In this document: in pieces, positions 33,405 through 42,030 of the stretch | How the letters are laid out: each line of letters begins with the position of its first letter | Numbering within the stretch: the first letter of the stretch is position 1 | Origin: a bacterium | GTDB taxonomy: Bacteria; Sysuimicrobiota; Sysuimicrobiia; Sysuimicrobiales; Segetimicrobiaceae | Direction: 5' to 3' | DNA length: 61,436 bases | NCBI GenBank assembly: GCA_035308905.1 | Contig: DATGFS010000035.1 | Span: 1-61,436 of the forward strand | Translations under genes and position numbers: made by a program | Notes under the pieces: generated by a model | Databases searched by the model: none | What the model was told of the DNA's origin: nothing | What the model saw: the letters and a program-made list of their open reading frames with translations, nothing else

Positions 33405-35681
33405 TTACTTGCCGTGGAACAGATTCAGCGCGGATCCCTTCCGGAACCACTCCAATTGCGAGGTGCTGTACGAATGGTTGAGCCACACCGTCTCGGTCGT
33501 GCCGTCGGCGTGGCGGATCCGGCACTCCACCGGCTTGCCGGCCGCCATGCCGGCCAGACCCACCAGGCTCACGCGGTCGTCCTCGCGGAACCGGTCGTAA
33601 TCGCCGGGCTCGGGCAGAGTGAGCGCCAGCACGCCCTGCTTCTTCAAGTTCGACTCATGGATCCGGGCGAAGCTCCGCACGATGACGGCCCCCGCGCCGA
33701 GCAGCCGCGGCGACAGCGCCGCGTGCTCGCGGCTGCTGCCCTCGCCGTAGTTGGCGTCGCCGATGACGACCCAGCGCAGCCCCCGCGCTTTGTAGTCCCG
33801 TGCCACAACGGAGACGGGCTGGCCCGCCTCGCCGGTCACGGCGTTCCGGACTTTGCCGGCTTCGCCGGTGAACGCGTTGGTCGCTCCCATGAACATGTTG
33901 TCGCTGAACCTGTCGAGATGACCCCGATACCGCAGCCATGGGCCCGCGGGGGAGATGTGGTCCGTCGTCGTCTTCCCCTTCGTCTTCAATAGAATCGGCA
34001 TGTCGACGAAGTCCTGGCCTTCCCAGGCCGGCCAGGGCTCCATCAGCTGCAGGCGCTCGCTGCGCGGATCAACTTTCAGCTCGATCCGGCTGCCGTCGGC
34101 CGGCGGCGCGACGTACGTGATGCGCCCCGGGTCGAAGGGGCGGGACGGCACCTCGGGGGCCGGCGCGGGCGGGCGAAGCCGGAACGGCTTCCCATCGGCG
34201 CCGGTCAGCGTATCGGTGAGCGGATTGAACGACAGCCGCCCGGCGAGTGCGAGCGCGGTGATGAGCTCCGGACTGCCGATGAAGTTCATCGTCGTCGGCT
34301 GTCCGTCGTTGCGCCGAGGGAAGTTGCGATTGTAGGACGTGACGATGGTGTTCGGAACGGCCGCGGCCTCTTTGGCCCGCCGCCACTGCCCGATGCACGG
34401 CCCGCAGGCGTTCGCGAGGACGGTCGCCTTGATCTCCGTCAGCGAGTGCATCTGGCCGTCGCGCTCGATCGTCGCCCGGATCTGCTCGGAGCCGGGTGTC
34501 ACGAGGAACGGGACGGCCGCCGTGACCCCGTGCGCGCGGGCCTGCTCGGCCACGTCGGCGGCGCGGCTCATGTCCTCGTACGATGAATTGGTGCAGCTGC
34601 CGATCAACGCGGTCGAGATGGCGTCGCGAAACTCGTTCTTCCCGTCCTGCACCTCGGCCGCGAGCTTCGACACCGGGCGTGCGCGGTCGGGGGAGTGGGG
34701 ACCGACCACGTATGGTTCCAGCGCCGAGAGATCGAGCCGGATCACCCGGTCGTAGTGACGCTCCGGGTCGGCTTCGACTTCCGCATCCGGCGCCAGCAGA
34801 TGCCGGTGGGCGCGGGCCGGCTCGACGAGCTCGCCGCGGCCGGTGGCCCGGAGGTAGGTCGCCATCCGCTCGTCGTACGAGAACATCGACGTCGTCGCGC
34901 CGAGCTCGGCCCCCATGTTGGTGATCGTGGCCTTGCCGGTGGCGCTGATCGTCTGCGCGCCGGGTCCGATGTACTCGACGATGGCGTTCGTCCCGCCCGC
35001 CACGGTGAGCTGCCCGGCGACGTAGAGGATGACGTCCTTCGGCGCGGTCCACCCGCTGAGCTCGCCGGTCAGGTACACCGCGATGTGCTTCGGATAGAGG
35101 ACCTCCCAGGGAAGGCCCGCCATGACCTCGACCGCGTCGGCCCCGCCGACGCCCACCGCGCAGGCGCCGAGGCCGCCGCCGTTCGGCGTGTGCGAGTCGG
35201 TGCCGATGATGAGCTCGCCGGGAAACGCGTAGTGCTCGAGGACGACCTGGTGGATGATCCCGGCGCCGGGGCCCCAGAACCCGGCCCCGAACTTTGCCGC
35301 GGCCGACTTGAGAAAATCGTAGACTTCCGAGTTCTCGGCGATCGACGCCTGCAAGTCGGCCTGGCCCTCAACCCGGGCCTGGATGAGGTGATCGCAGTGG
35401 ATCGTCGTGGGAACGGCGACGTGGGTCCGCCGCGTCTGCATGAACTGCAGCATCGCGGTCTGGCCCAACACGTCTTGGAGGACAACGCGGTCCGGCCGCA
35501 GCAGGAGGTAGCTCCGGCCGGGCTCCATCTCCTGGGTGTCGGGATCGTCGAGGTGGCCCAGCAGGACCTTGTCGGCTAAAGTGAGCGGCCGGCCGAGGCG
35601 GCGCCGCACGACGTTGAGCGTCCGTTCCATCCGATCGTAGACCGCGGCCGCCATCGCGGCGGTGGACTCGATTGTGACCAT
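33405..35681 (-). CDS. acnA: aconitate hydratase
   Basis: 758 residues, the size of mitochondrial-type aconitases. [4Fe-4S]-ligating cysteines are in IGSCTNSSYEDM and ANACGPCIGQW; GTDSHTPNGGGLG and the swivelling-domain motif GDANYGEGSSREHAAL are diagnostic. It interconverts citrate and isocitrate in the TCA cycle. ATG 35681 was chosen; an upstream GTG at 35747 lies inside the predicted promoter. A gene symbol is given for function; the subfamily resembles the mitochondrial type more than E. coli AcnA. Confidence 0.93.
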   Translation of the reverse strand: MVTIESTAAMAAAVYDRMERTLNVVRRRLGRPLTLADKVLLGHLDDPDTQEMEPGRSYLLLRPDRVVLQDVLGQTAMLQFMQTRRTHVAVPTTIHCDHLIQARVEGQADLQASIAENSEVYDFLKSAAAKFGAGFWGPGAGIIHQVVLEHYAFPGELIIGTDSHTPNGGGLGACAVGVGGADAVEVMAGLPWEVLYPKHIAVYLTGELSGWTAPKDVILYVAGQLTVAGGTNAIVEYIGPGAQTISATGKATITNMGAELGATTSMFSYDERMATYLRATGRGELVEPARAHRHLLAPDAEVEADPERHYDRVIRLDLSALEPYVVGPHSPDRARPVSKLAAEVQDGKNEFRDAISTALIGSCTNSSYEDMSRAADVAEQARAHGVTAAVPFLVTPGSEQIRATIERDGQMHSLTEIKATVLANACGPCIGQWRRAKEAAAVPNTIVTSYNRNFPRRNDGQPTTMNFIGSPELITALALAGRLSFNPLTDTLTGADGKPFRLRPPAPAPEVPSRPFDPGRITYVAPPADGSRIELKVDPRSERLQLMEPWPAWEGQDFVDMPILLKTKGKTTTDHISPAGPWLRYRGHLDRFSDNMFMGATNAFTGEAGKVRNAVTGEAGQPVSVVARDYKARGLRWVVIGDANYGEGSSREHAALSPRLLGAGAVIVRSFARIHESNLKKQGVLALTLPEPGDYDRFREDDRVSLVGLAGMAAGKPVECRIRHADGTTETVWLNHSYSTSQLEWFRKGSALNLFHGK

Positions 35682-35718
35682 GCGCGTGCCCCCCAGGCGA
35701 AGATCGGAACCGAAAACG

Positions 35719-35747
35719 AGCATAACACTCCGCCGCCCACGCGTCAC
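35719..35747 (-). promoter_or_regulatory. promoter of the aconitase gene
   Basis: On the minus strand GTGACG, a 17-bp spacer and TATGCT, 38 bp before the start codon. Four of six matches in each box. Confidence 0.5.
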
Positions 35748-35878
35748 CGGGACGCACGAGGCGGCGACGCGGCCGGAGCTCCTGCGAGAGACAGGGCAGG
35801 GGCCGTCGCGTCATCGTCGAACGGCGGTCGCCATGATACGTCGCGCGCCGCGCAGCCGGCAGGCATAGCCGGACGCCC

Positions 35879-37243
35879 GTGGCCGAGCGCCTCATCGCGC
35901 ACGTCGACATGGACGCCTTCTTCGCGGCCGTCGAAGTGCGCGACCATCCGGAGTATCGCGGCCGGCCCGTCGTGGTCGGCGCGGGGCCGCACGCGCGCGG
36001 GGTCGTCGCGGCCGCGTCGTACGAGGCGCGCCGGTACGGCATCCACTCGGCGATGCCTTCGCGCCGCGCGTTTGCGCTGTGCCCCGGCGCGGTGTTCCTG
36101 CCGCCCGATATGGCGCGCTACCGCGCGGAGTCGGAGCGCGTGTTCGACCTGCTGGAGACGTTCACGCCGCAGATCGAGCCGGTCTCGGTCGACGAGGCGT
36201 TCCTCGATCTGACCGGCTGCCCCGTGCCCGCCGGCCACGCGTCGTCGTCCGCCGAACCGGGCCTCGCGTTCGGGCAGGCAATTCAGCGGCGGATCCGGGC
36301 GCGCCTCGGGCTGCCCGCGTCGGTCGGCGTCGCGCCGAACAAGTTCCTCGCGAAGGTCGCGTCCGAGCTGGCGAAGCCGGACGGCGTCCGCCGGATCACG
36401 CCGGACGCGGTGCAGTCGGTGCTCGATCCACTGCCGGTGGAGGCGCTCTGGGGCGTCGGACCGGAGACCCGCGCGCGGCTTCAGGCCCTCCGCATCGCCA
36501 CGGTCGGCGCGCTCCGCCGGACCCCGGTGTCGGCCCTGCGCGCCATCCTCGGATTCCCGGCGGAACGGCTCGTCGCGCTGAGCCGCGGAGAAGACGACCG
36601 GCCCGTCGATCCGGGCGGTGAGGCGAAGTCGATCGGGCGCGAAGTGACCTTCGACCACGACACGCGCGACCGCGACCTCCTCGCCCGCACGCTGCGCGCG
36701 GCGTGCGAAGACGTCGCGCACCGGCTGCGGGCCGGCGGCGTCGCCGGCCGCGTCGTCACGCTGAAGGTGCGGTTCGAGCCGTTCGAGACGCGCACGCGCC
36801 GCCTCACGCTGCCCGCGGCGACCGACCACGGCGGCCGCATCGCCCGGGCCGTGACGGACCTCTGGCGGCGGTTCGAGCCTCTGTCGCGCCGCGTTCGCCT
36901 CGTCGGCGTCACCGTGTCGGGACTGGAGCGCCCCACGGGGGCGCAGATCAATTTGTTCGGCGGCGCCGGTCCGCCGCGCCCGGCGGGCGCCGGGGAACAG
37001 GCGTCGACGTCATGGTCGCCGGCGGCAGATCCGCCGGTCCTGCACAGTCGGGTCGATCGCGTTGTCGATGCGATCAACGAGCGATTCGGTGAGGGGACGG
37101 TCGCTCCGGCGCGCGTGCTGGAGCCGGGTACGGCTACGGCTCGGCCGCGCCGGCGTCGGGAGGCCCCGCGGCAGAGGGGGACGCCGCGTCCCGCGCCGTC
37201 GGGGGAGCGGCCGGGGCGCCGGCGGCCAGCACCTCGTTCTTGA
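35879..37243 (+). CDS. dinB: DNA polymerase IV (Y family)
   Basis: 454 residues with a GTG start. The catalytic motif IAHVDMDAFFAAVE, the steric gate region and SVDEAFLDLT carry the metal-binding acidic residues; helix-hairpin-helix LWGVGPETRARLQAL and a little-finger domain follow. It performs error-prone translesion synthesis. The C-terminus carries about 75 extra residues, Pro/Arg-rich, whose coding sequence overlaps the end of hpt on the other strand. No canonical beta-clamp motif is obvious at the extreme C-terminus; QINLFGG near residue 360 is the likely clamp-binding peptide. Confidence 0.93.
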   Translation: MAERLIAHVDMDAFFAAVEVRDHPEYRGRPVVVGAGPHARGVVAAASYEARRYGIHSAMPSRRAFALCPGAVFLPPDMARYRAESERVFDLLETFTPQIEPVSVDEAFLDLTGCPVPAGHASSSAEPGLAFGQAIQRRIRARLGLPASVGVAPNKFLAKVASELAKPDGVRRITPDAVQSVLDPLPVEALWGVGPETRARLQALRIATVGALRRTPVSALRAILGFPAERLVALSRGEDDRPVDPGGEAKSIGREVTFDHDTRDRDLLARTLRAACEDVAHRLRAGGVAGRVVTLKVRFEPFETRTRRLTLPAATDHGGRIARAVTDLWRRFEPLSRRVRLVGVTVSGLERPTGAQINLFGGAGPPRPAGAGEQASTSWSPAADPPVLHSRVDRVVDAINERFGEGTVAPARVLEPGTATARPRRRREAPRQRGTPRPAPSGERPGRRRPAPRS

Positions 37244-37769
37244 GGACACCGATGAACGGCAGGTGGCGATACCGCTCGCGATAATCGAGCCCATAGCCCA
37301 CGAGAAAGCGGTCCGGCACCTCGAAGCCGCGGTAGGCGATGTCGAGCGTCTCGAGGATGCGCCGGTACGGCCGGTCGAGGAGCGTGCAGATGCGCAGGCT
37401 GGCCGGCGCGCGCGCCTGCAGAAGCCGGAGCAGGTATCCCGCGGTCAACCCCGTGTCGATGATGTCTTCTACGAGGACCACGTCGCGCCCCGTGATCTCG
37501 ACGTCGAGGTCCTTGATCAGCCGCACGACCCCGCTCTGCGCCTTGGCGCTGCCGTAGGTCGTGATTGCCATGAAGTCGATCTCGACCGGGACGGCGAGCG
37601 CGCGGGTGAGGTCGGTGAGGAAGTAGACGGCGCCCTTCAGCACCGAGACGAGGAGGGGGGCGCGGCCGGCGTAGTCCCGGGAGATGGCGGCGGCCAGCTC
37701 GCGCACGCGCCCGGTGATCTGTTCTTCCGTGAACAGAATCTCCTGGATGTCCGCGAACGGATCAGTCAC
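37134..37769 (-). CDS. hpt: hypoxanthine(-guanine) phosphoribosyltransferase
   Basis: 211 residues. The PRPP-binding loop VVLVEDIIDTGLTA (about residue 100), SVLKGAVYFLTDL and the base-specificity region VPDRFLVGYGLDYRERYRHLP are typical of HPRT. It salvages hypoxanthine and guanine to IMP and GMP. The family normally ends near IGVLKNEV; here about 30 Ala/Pro-rich residues extend the protein so that the last 110 bp overlap dinB on the opposite strand. The GTG start shares one base with the preceding gene's TAG. Confidence 0.93.
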   Translation of the reverse strand: MTDPFADIQEILFTEEQITGRVRELAAAISRDYAGRAPLLVSVLKGAVYFLTDLTRALAVPVEIDFMAITTYGSAKAQSGVVRLIKDLDVEITGRDVVLVEDIIDTGLTAGYLLRLLQARAPASLRICTLLDRPYRRILETLDIAYRGFEVPDRFLVGYGLDYRERYRHLPFIGVLKNEVLAAGAPAAPPTARDAASPSAAGPPDAGAAEP

Positions 37770-38143
37770 TACCGCGGCGCCAGCTGCCGGTCGCCGGCGG
37801 GCGCCATCCCGTACTTCAGCAGCAGCTGCCGGTAGTCGCGGCCGTAGAAGATCTTGACGTTGATGTCCGGGTACAGCTCCCGCAGGCGCCGGAGTTTGCG
37901 GTTCTTCTTGGTGACGAGGCTCTGCTTCAGCGTCGTCAATTCGATGTAGAGGTTGAGGTCGGGAAGATAGAAGTCGGGGTTGAAACTCTCGATCGCGCGG
38001 CCTCGGGCGTCCCAGCGGAGGGGGAAACTGCGGGGTTCGTATTCCCACCGGACCCCGTAAAAATCGAGTATTCTTGCGAACTCAGCCTCGCTGGCGTGGG
38101 CGAACCGCGGATGCCCGTCGCCGGCGGGCGAACGGCTCCTCAC
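37769..38143 (-). CDS. small PD-(D/E)XK-like protein next to hpt
   Basis: 124 residues with a GTG start. EAEFARILDFYGVRWEYEP, then SFNPDFYLPDLNLYIELTTLK and a C-terminal basic helix, give the E...PD...ExT/K pattern of small VSR/restriction-like nuclease folds. No established function. Its one-base overlap with hpt and same-strand order suggest cotranscription. Thr replaces the usual Lys two residues after Glu (a Lys follows shortly after), so activity is uncertain. Confidence 0.65.
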   Translation of the reverse strand: MRSRSPAGDGHPRFAHASEAEFARILDFYGVRWEYEPRSFPLRWDARGRAIESFNPDFYLPDLNLYIELTTLKQSLVTKKNRKLRRLRELYPDINVKIFYGRDYRQLLLKYGMAPAGDRQLAPR

Positions 38144-38197
38144 CGAGCCCTCATGGTCCTCCGGCGCACGACCTGAACGCTAGTATAGCCGCCGGTG

Positions 38198-38203
38198 TAA
38201 AAT
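38198..38203 (+). promoter_or_regulatory. possible -10 of the HEAT-repeat operon
   Basis: TGTAAAAT in the divergent intergenic region, 131 bp before the HEAT-repeat gene; no clear -35. Confidence 0.3.
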
Positions 38204-38333
38204 AGATCAAGGAGAGGGTTTAGGGGGCGGCGAACGTCTGCCGAACCTCAAGATATGCCCTCTTCGGCGGGCCCGGGTCCCCGAGCGTTCGCAAATCGCG
38301 AAATGCTCCGGGCGGGCTGGGAGGCAGTGTGCC

Positions 38334-39509
38334 ATGACGACACCCCCTTCGGGTAGTCGGCCGGAATCGACGGGGCCGGAGCACGACGTCGAGCGCTACG
38401 TGCAGCAGCTGCGGAGCGCCGACGTCACTCTGCGCAGCGACGCGGCCCACGCGCTCGGCAAGCTGGCCGACGAGCGGGCCGTGCCGGCGCTCGCGGAAGC
38501 CCTCCACGACCAGGACGAATACGTCCGGAAGAGCGCGATCATGGCGCTTCGTCGGATCGGCGGCCAGGGCGCCATGGAGGCGATGCGGCTGGCGCTCGGC
38601 GACCGTTCGGAGCAGGTCTGCGTGCAGGCGGTCAAGGGGCTCGGCGAACTGCGCGACGCCGGCGCCGCGGAGGCGCTCATCAAGGTGCTGTCGCGCCGGG
38701 AGCGGTCCCTCGTGGCCGCGGCCACCGACGCGCTCATCCGGATCGGGCCCGACGCGGTCGGCCCGCTGATGGAGGCGTTCAAGGACCGCTACCTCCGCCG
38801 CCGGATCGGCGCGCAGGTCTGGCGCATCCTCACCGAGATGGGCCCGCGCAGCATGGACGCGCTGCTCGCGGCGCTCGGCGACGAGAACTACTACGTCAAG
38901 CTGACCGCGCTTACCATTCTCGGGCGCATCGGCGACAAACGCGTGGTGGCGCCGATCATCGGCGTCTTTCTGAGCGACCCGCGGCTGCAGGAGACCGTCG
39001 TCGGGACGATCGGCCGGCTCGAGGAGCGCGTCGTGATCACGCTCCCGCCGGGGGATCGCGAGGCCGGGTTGCCGGTGGAGGTCGTGCACGCGTTGTCGCA
39101 GGGCGACCGCGAGGCCGTGCTCGCGGCCCTCGGCGCCGCGATGGAAAACCCGATCGGGAAGGTCCGCCGCTTCGCGCTGAAGGCGATGTTCGCGCTGCTC
39201 GGTGAGACGTCGTTCGAGCGGCTGCTCGGGTACCTCGCCGACGACGACCCGGACGTCAAGCGCCTGGTGGTCCGTCTCCTCGGCAAACTGCGCGACAAGC
39301 GCGTGATCGAGCCGCTGATGGATCTGCTCCTGAAGGACGGGGGCCAGGTCGAAGAGGCCGTCTGGGACACGCTCAAGGTGCTCACGAACCTGCACGAATA
39401 CGAGGAGCTCCGCAAACGCGTCGCGCGCGAGAAGGCGGGAACTCGTCCGGTCGTGAAGACTTATAAGAAGAAAGATGTCTCACCGGACTGGTGGCGCGAC
39501 CAAGACTGA
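38334..39509 (+). CDS. HEAT-repeat protein
   Basis: 391 residues made of about eight to nine HEAT/PBS-lyase-like repeats, each of the form DEYVRKSAIMALRRIGG or RAVPALAEALHD. No catalytic motif, signal peptide or membrane span. Likely an adaptor or scaffold. The last 35 bp overlap surE, and it heads a probable HEAT-surE-ftsE-ftsX operon. Confidence 0.8.
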   Translation: MTTPPSGSRPESTGPEHDVERYVQQLRSADVTLRSDAAHALGKLADERAVPALAEALHDQDEYVRKSAIMALRRIGGQGAMEAMRLALGDRSEQVCVQAVKGLGELRDAGAAEALIKVLSRRERSLVAAATDALIRIGPDAVGPLMEAFKDRYLRRRIGAQVWRILTEMGPRSMDALLAALGDENYYVKLTALTILGRIGDKRVVAPIIGVFLSDPRLQETVVGTIGRLEERVVITLPPGDREAGLPVEVVHALSQGDREAVLAALGAAMENPIGKVRRFALKAMFALLGETSFERLLGYLADDDPDVKRLVVRLLGKLRDKRVIEPLMDLLLKDGGQVEEAVWDTLKVLTNLHEYEELRKRVAREKAGTRPVVKTYKKKDVSPDWWRDQD

Positions 39510-40308
39510 CGCGCGGCCTGCGGGCCGCGGCGCTTCGCTTCGCGTTCTTCTGACCAACGACGACGGCATCGCATCGCCCGGGCTGCTCGCGCTGGCCCGG
39601 GCGATCAGCCGTGTGGCGGCGGCGTTTGTGGTCGCGCCCGAGCACGAGCGGAGCGCGGCCAGCCACGCGATCACCCTGCACAAGCCGCTGCGCGCAACCC
39701 GGGTGTCGCTCGACACCGTCGACGTGCCGGCCTGGGCGACGAACGGCACGCCGGCGGACTGCGTCGTGCTGGGGGTCCTCGATCTGCTGGCCCAGCCGCC
39801 GGATATCGTCGTGTCCGGCATCAACCTCGGCGCGAACCTCGGGATGGACCTCATCTACTCGGGGACGGTATCCGGCGCCGTGGAGGGTGCGCTCTTCGGC
39901 CTCGCCGCCGTCGCCATGTCGGTGACCGCGTTCCGGGACATCCACTGGGAACCGGCGGCCGACTTCGCGGCGCAGCTGGTCGGGCAGGTGGCGGAGCACG
40001 GCCTGCCGCCCGACACGTTTCTGAACGTCAACGTGCCCAACCGTCCGGCCGGGGAGATCGGGGGCGTGGAGATCACGCGGCAGAGCACCCGCCGCTACGT
40101 CAACCGCGTCGAGAAGCGGTCGGATCCGCGGGGCCGCGACTATTACTGGCTGACCGGCTCGGCCGAGACCGAGGAGAGCCCCGCCGGCACCGACGCGTGG
40201 GCGGTGGCCCGGGGCCGCATCTCGGTGACCCCGCTCCGGCTCAGCATGACCTACGAAGAGCTCAGCCCGATCCTGCGGTCGTGGACGCTGCCGGTGCCGG
40301 GCCGGTGA
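39475..40308 (+). CDS. surE: 5'-nucleotidase SurE
   Basis: 277 residues. VLLTNDDGIASPGL supplies the metal-binding DD, with APEHERSAASHAITL and SGINLGANLGMDLIYSGTV typical of SurE. It dephosphorylates nucleoside 5'- and 3'-monophosphates and is linked to stationary-phase survival. The ATG lies 35 bp inside the HEAT-repeat gene; the first 22 residues before the domain are variable. Confidence 0.92.
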   Translation: MSHRTGGATKTDARPAGRGASLRVLLTNDDGIASPGLLALARAISRVAAAFVVAPEHERSAASHAITLHKPLRATRVSLDTVDVPAWATNGTPADCVVLGVLDLLAQPPDIVVSGINLGANLGMDLIYSGTVSGAVEGALFGLAAVAMSVTAFRDIHWEPAADFAAQLVGQVAEHGLPPDTFLNVNVPNRPAGEIGGVEITRQSTRRYVNRVEKRSDPRGRDYYWLTGSAETEESPAGTDAWAVARGRISVTPLRLSMTYEELSPILRSWTLPVPGR

Positions 40309-40417
40309 GGGGCATACAGTTGCCGTGAGAGCATGGCCGCCGGGGGGCGAGCGGGCGACGGGCAACGGGCGCGTGACCGGCGAGGGGCACGTGACGGGCG
40401 ACGGACATACTGACCCG

Positions 40418-41104
40418 ATGGTCCGCTTCTCGCAGGTGTCCAAGACGTACGCGAACGGGGTCGAAGCGCTGCGCGACGTCTCGCTCGAGATCGGCGCCGG
40501 CGACTTCGTGTTTGTCGTCGGCCCGACCGGCGTCGGCAAGTCGACGCTCCTCAAGCTGATCTACCGCGAGGAACTGCCGACCCGCGGGACGGTGTCGGTC
40601 GAGGGCCGCGACGTGACCCGCATGCCGGCGCGCGAGATCCCGTTCCTGCGCCGCCGGGTCGGCGTCGTGTTTCAGGATTTCCGGCTGCTGCCGCGCAAGA
40701 CGGCCTGGGAGAACGTCGCGTTCGCGCTCGAGGTGACGGGGACCGCGCCGCCGGACGCCGGCCGCCGCGTGACGGAGCTGTTGGAAATGGTCGGGCTCAC
40801 GGCGCGCGCCGACGCGGTGCCGCGGGAGCTGTCCGCGGGCGAGCAGCAGCGGGTCAGCATCGCGCGGGCGCTGGTACACGGGCCGAACCTCCTGCTTGCG
40901 GACGAGCCGACCGGCAACCTCGATCCGGACACGTCGTGGGAGATCGTCCGGCTGCTCGCCCGAATCAACGCGGGCGGGATGACGGTCGTGGTCACGACGC
41001 ACGATCAAACGATCGTGGACCGCCTGCGCCGCCGGGTCATCGCGATCGACAGGGGCGCGGTGGTGCGCGATGACGCGGAGGGCGTGTATGCCGGGGAAAC
41101 CTAA
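40418..41104 (+). CDS. ftsE: cell-division ABC ATPase FtsE
   Basis: 228 residues from ATG 40418, giving the canonical MVRFSQVSKTYANGVEAL. Walker A GPTGVGKSTLLK, signature LSAGEQQRVSIARAL and Walker B LLLADEPTGNLDP. With FtsX it regulates septal or lateral cell-wall hydrolases. A GTG at 40325 would add 31 residues encoded by short imperfect repeats (GTGACSGGCGASGG); this extension is unlike any FtsE I know. The end overlaps ftsX. Confidence 0.93.
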   Translation: MVRFSQVSKTYANGVEALRDVSLEIGAGDFVFVVGPTGVGKSTLLKLIYREELPTRGTVSVEGRDVTRMPAREIPFLRRRVGVVFQDFRLLPRKTAWENVAFALEVTGTAPPDAGRRVTELLEMVGLTARADAVPRELSAGEQQRVSIARALVHGPNLLLADEPTGNLDPDTSWEIVRLLARINAGGMTVVVTTHDQTIVDRLRRRVIAIDRGAVVRDDAEGVYAGET

Positions 41105-42011
41105 GGCGGCCGGCGGCGGGCGGCGCGTGCGTCCGCTGGGCCTGGGTTACGCGCTGGCCGAGGGGGCGCAGGGCTTCGTGCGCAACGGCCTCGCGAGCGT
41201 CGCGTCCGTCCTCATCACCGCGATGACGCTGGTCGCCCTCGGCGCGGCGCTCGCCGTCGCGGGCGCCTTGAACCACGTCGCCGCCGCCCTGGAACAGCAG
41301 CTGCAGGTGGTCGTGTACTTCCGCTCGGGGGTCACGCCCGAGGAGGTCGTCGTGGCGCGCAGCCGTCTTCAGCAGATCCCCGGCGTGGCCGGGATCGAGT
41401 ACGTCTCGCCGCAGGAAGCGCTGCGCCGCCTCGAAGCGCAGCTCGGCGCGCGGGCCAAGTTCCGCGATCTGCTCCAGCACAACCCACTGCCGGCGTCGCT
41501 GGTCGTGACGGCGACCGGGAGCGACCGGCTGCGCGCAATCGCCGCCGGCGCGCGCGATCTGCCGGGCGTCGACGAAGTTCGCGACGGCGGGCTGGTGCTG
41601 GAGCGGCTGCTGGCCGTCACCCGCGCGGTGCGGCTCGGCGGAACGGCCGCCGGCGCACTGCTGGCCTGCGTCGCGCTCGTGGTGATTGCGGGGACCATCC
41701 GCCTCACGGTCTTCGCGCGGCGGGCCGAGATCGAGGTGATGCGGCTCGTCGGCGCGACCGCGTGGTTCATCCGCTGGCCGTTCGTCGTGGAGGGCGCCGT
41801 CACGGGAGCCTGCGGGGCCTGCGGCGCGGCTGCGGCGGTCGCGGCCGGCTACGCCCTCATCGCCGGCGGCGCCGCGCGGGCGCTGCCGTTTGTGCCGCTC
41901 CCGGGGGCGGGGGAGGTCGCCTTCGATATCGTCTGGAAGCTCGTGGTGTGGGGTGTGCTAATCGGCGTAACCGCGAGTCTGCTCGCGGTGCGCCGGTACG
42001 TGCGCATATAG
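41088..42011 (+). CDS. ftsX: cell-division protein FtsX
   Basis: 307 residues; ATG 41088 lies 5 bp after GGAGGG and inside ftsE. One N-terminal span, a large extracytoplasmic domain (LQVVVYFRSGVTPEEVVV and VSPQEALRRLEAQLG) and three C-terminal spans, the FtsX topology. It transmits FtsE ATP hydrolysis to peptidoglycan hydrolases. Confidence 0.93.
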   Translation: MPGKPKAAGGGRRVRPLGLGYALAEGAQGFVRNGLASVASVLITAMTLVALGAALAVAGALNHVAAALEQQLQVVVYFRSGVTPEEVVVARSRLQQIPGVAGIEYVSPQEALRRLEAQLGARAKFRDLLQHNPLPASLVVTATGSDRLRAIAAGARDLPGVDEVRDGGLVLERLLAVTRAVRLGGTAAGALLACVALVVIAGTIRLTVFARRAEIEVMRLVGATAWFIRWPFVVEGAVTGACGACGAAAAVAAGYALIAGGAARALPFVPLPGAGEVAFDIVWKLVVWGVLIGVTASLLAVRRYVRI

Positions 42012-42030
42012 AGTCAGGAGGCGAGAAACG

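Noticed and set aside
40325-40417. N-terminal extension of FtsE from a GTG
   Set aside because: The extra 31 residues come from short degenerate repeats and are unlike FtsE; the ATG at 40418 gives the usual start.
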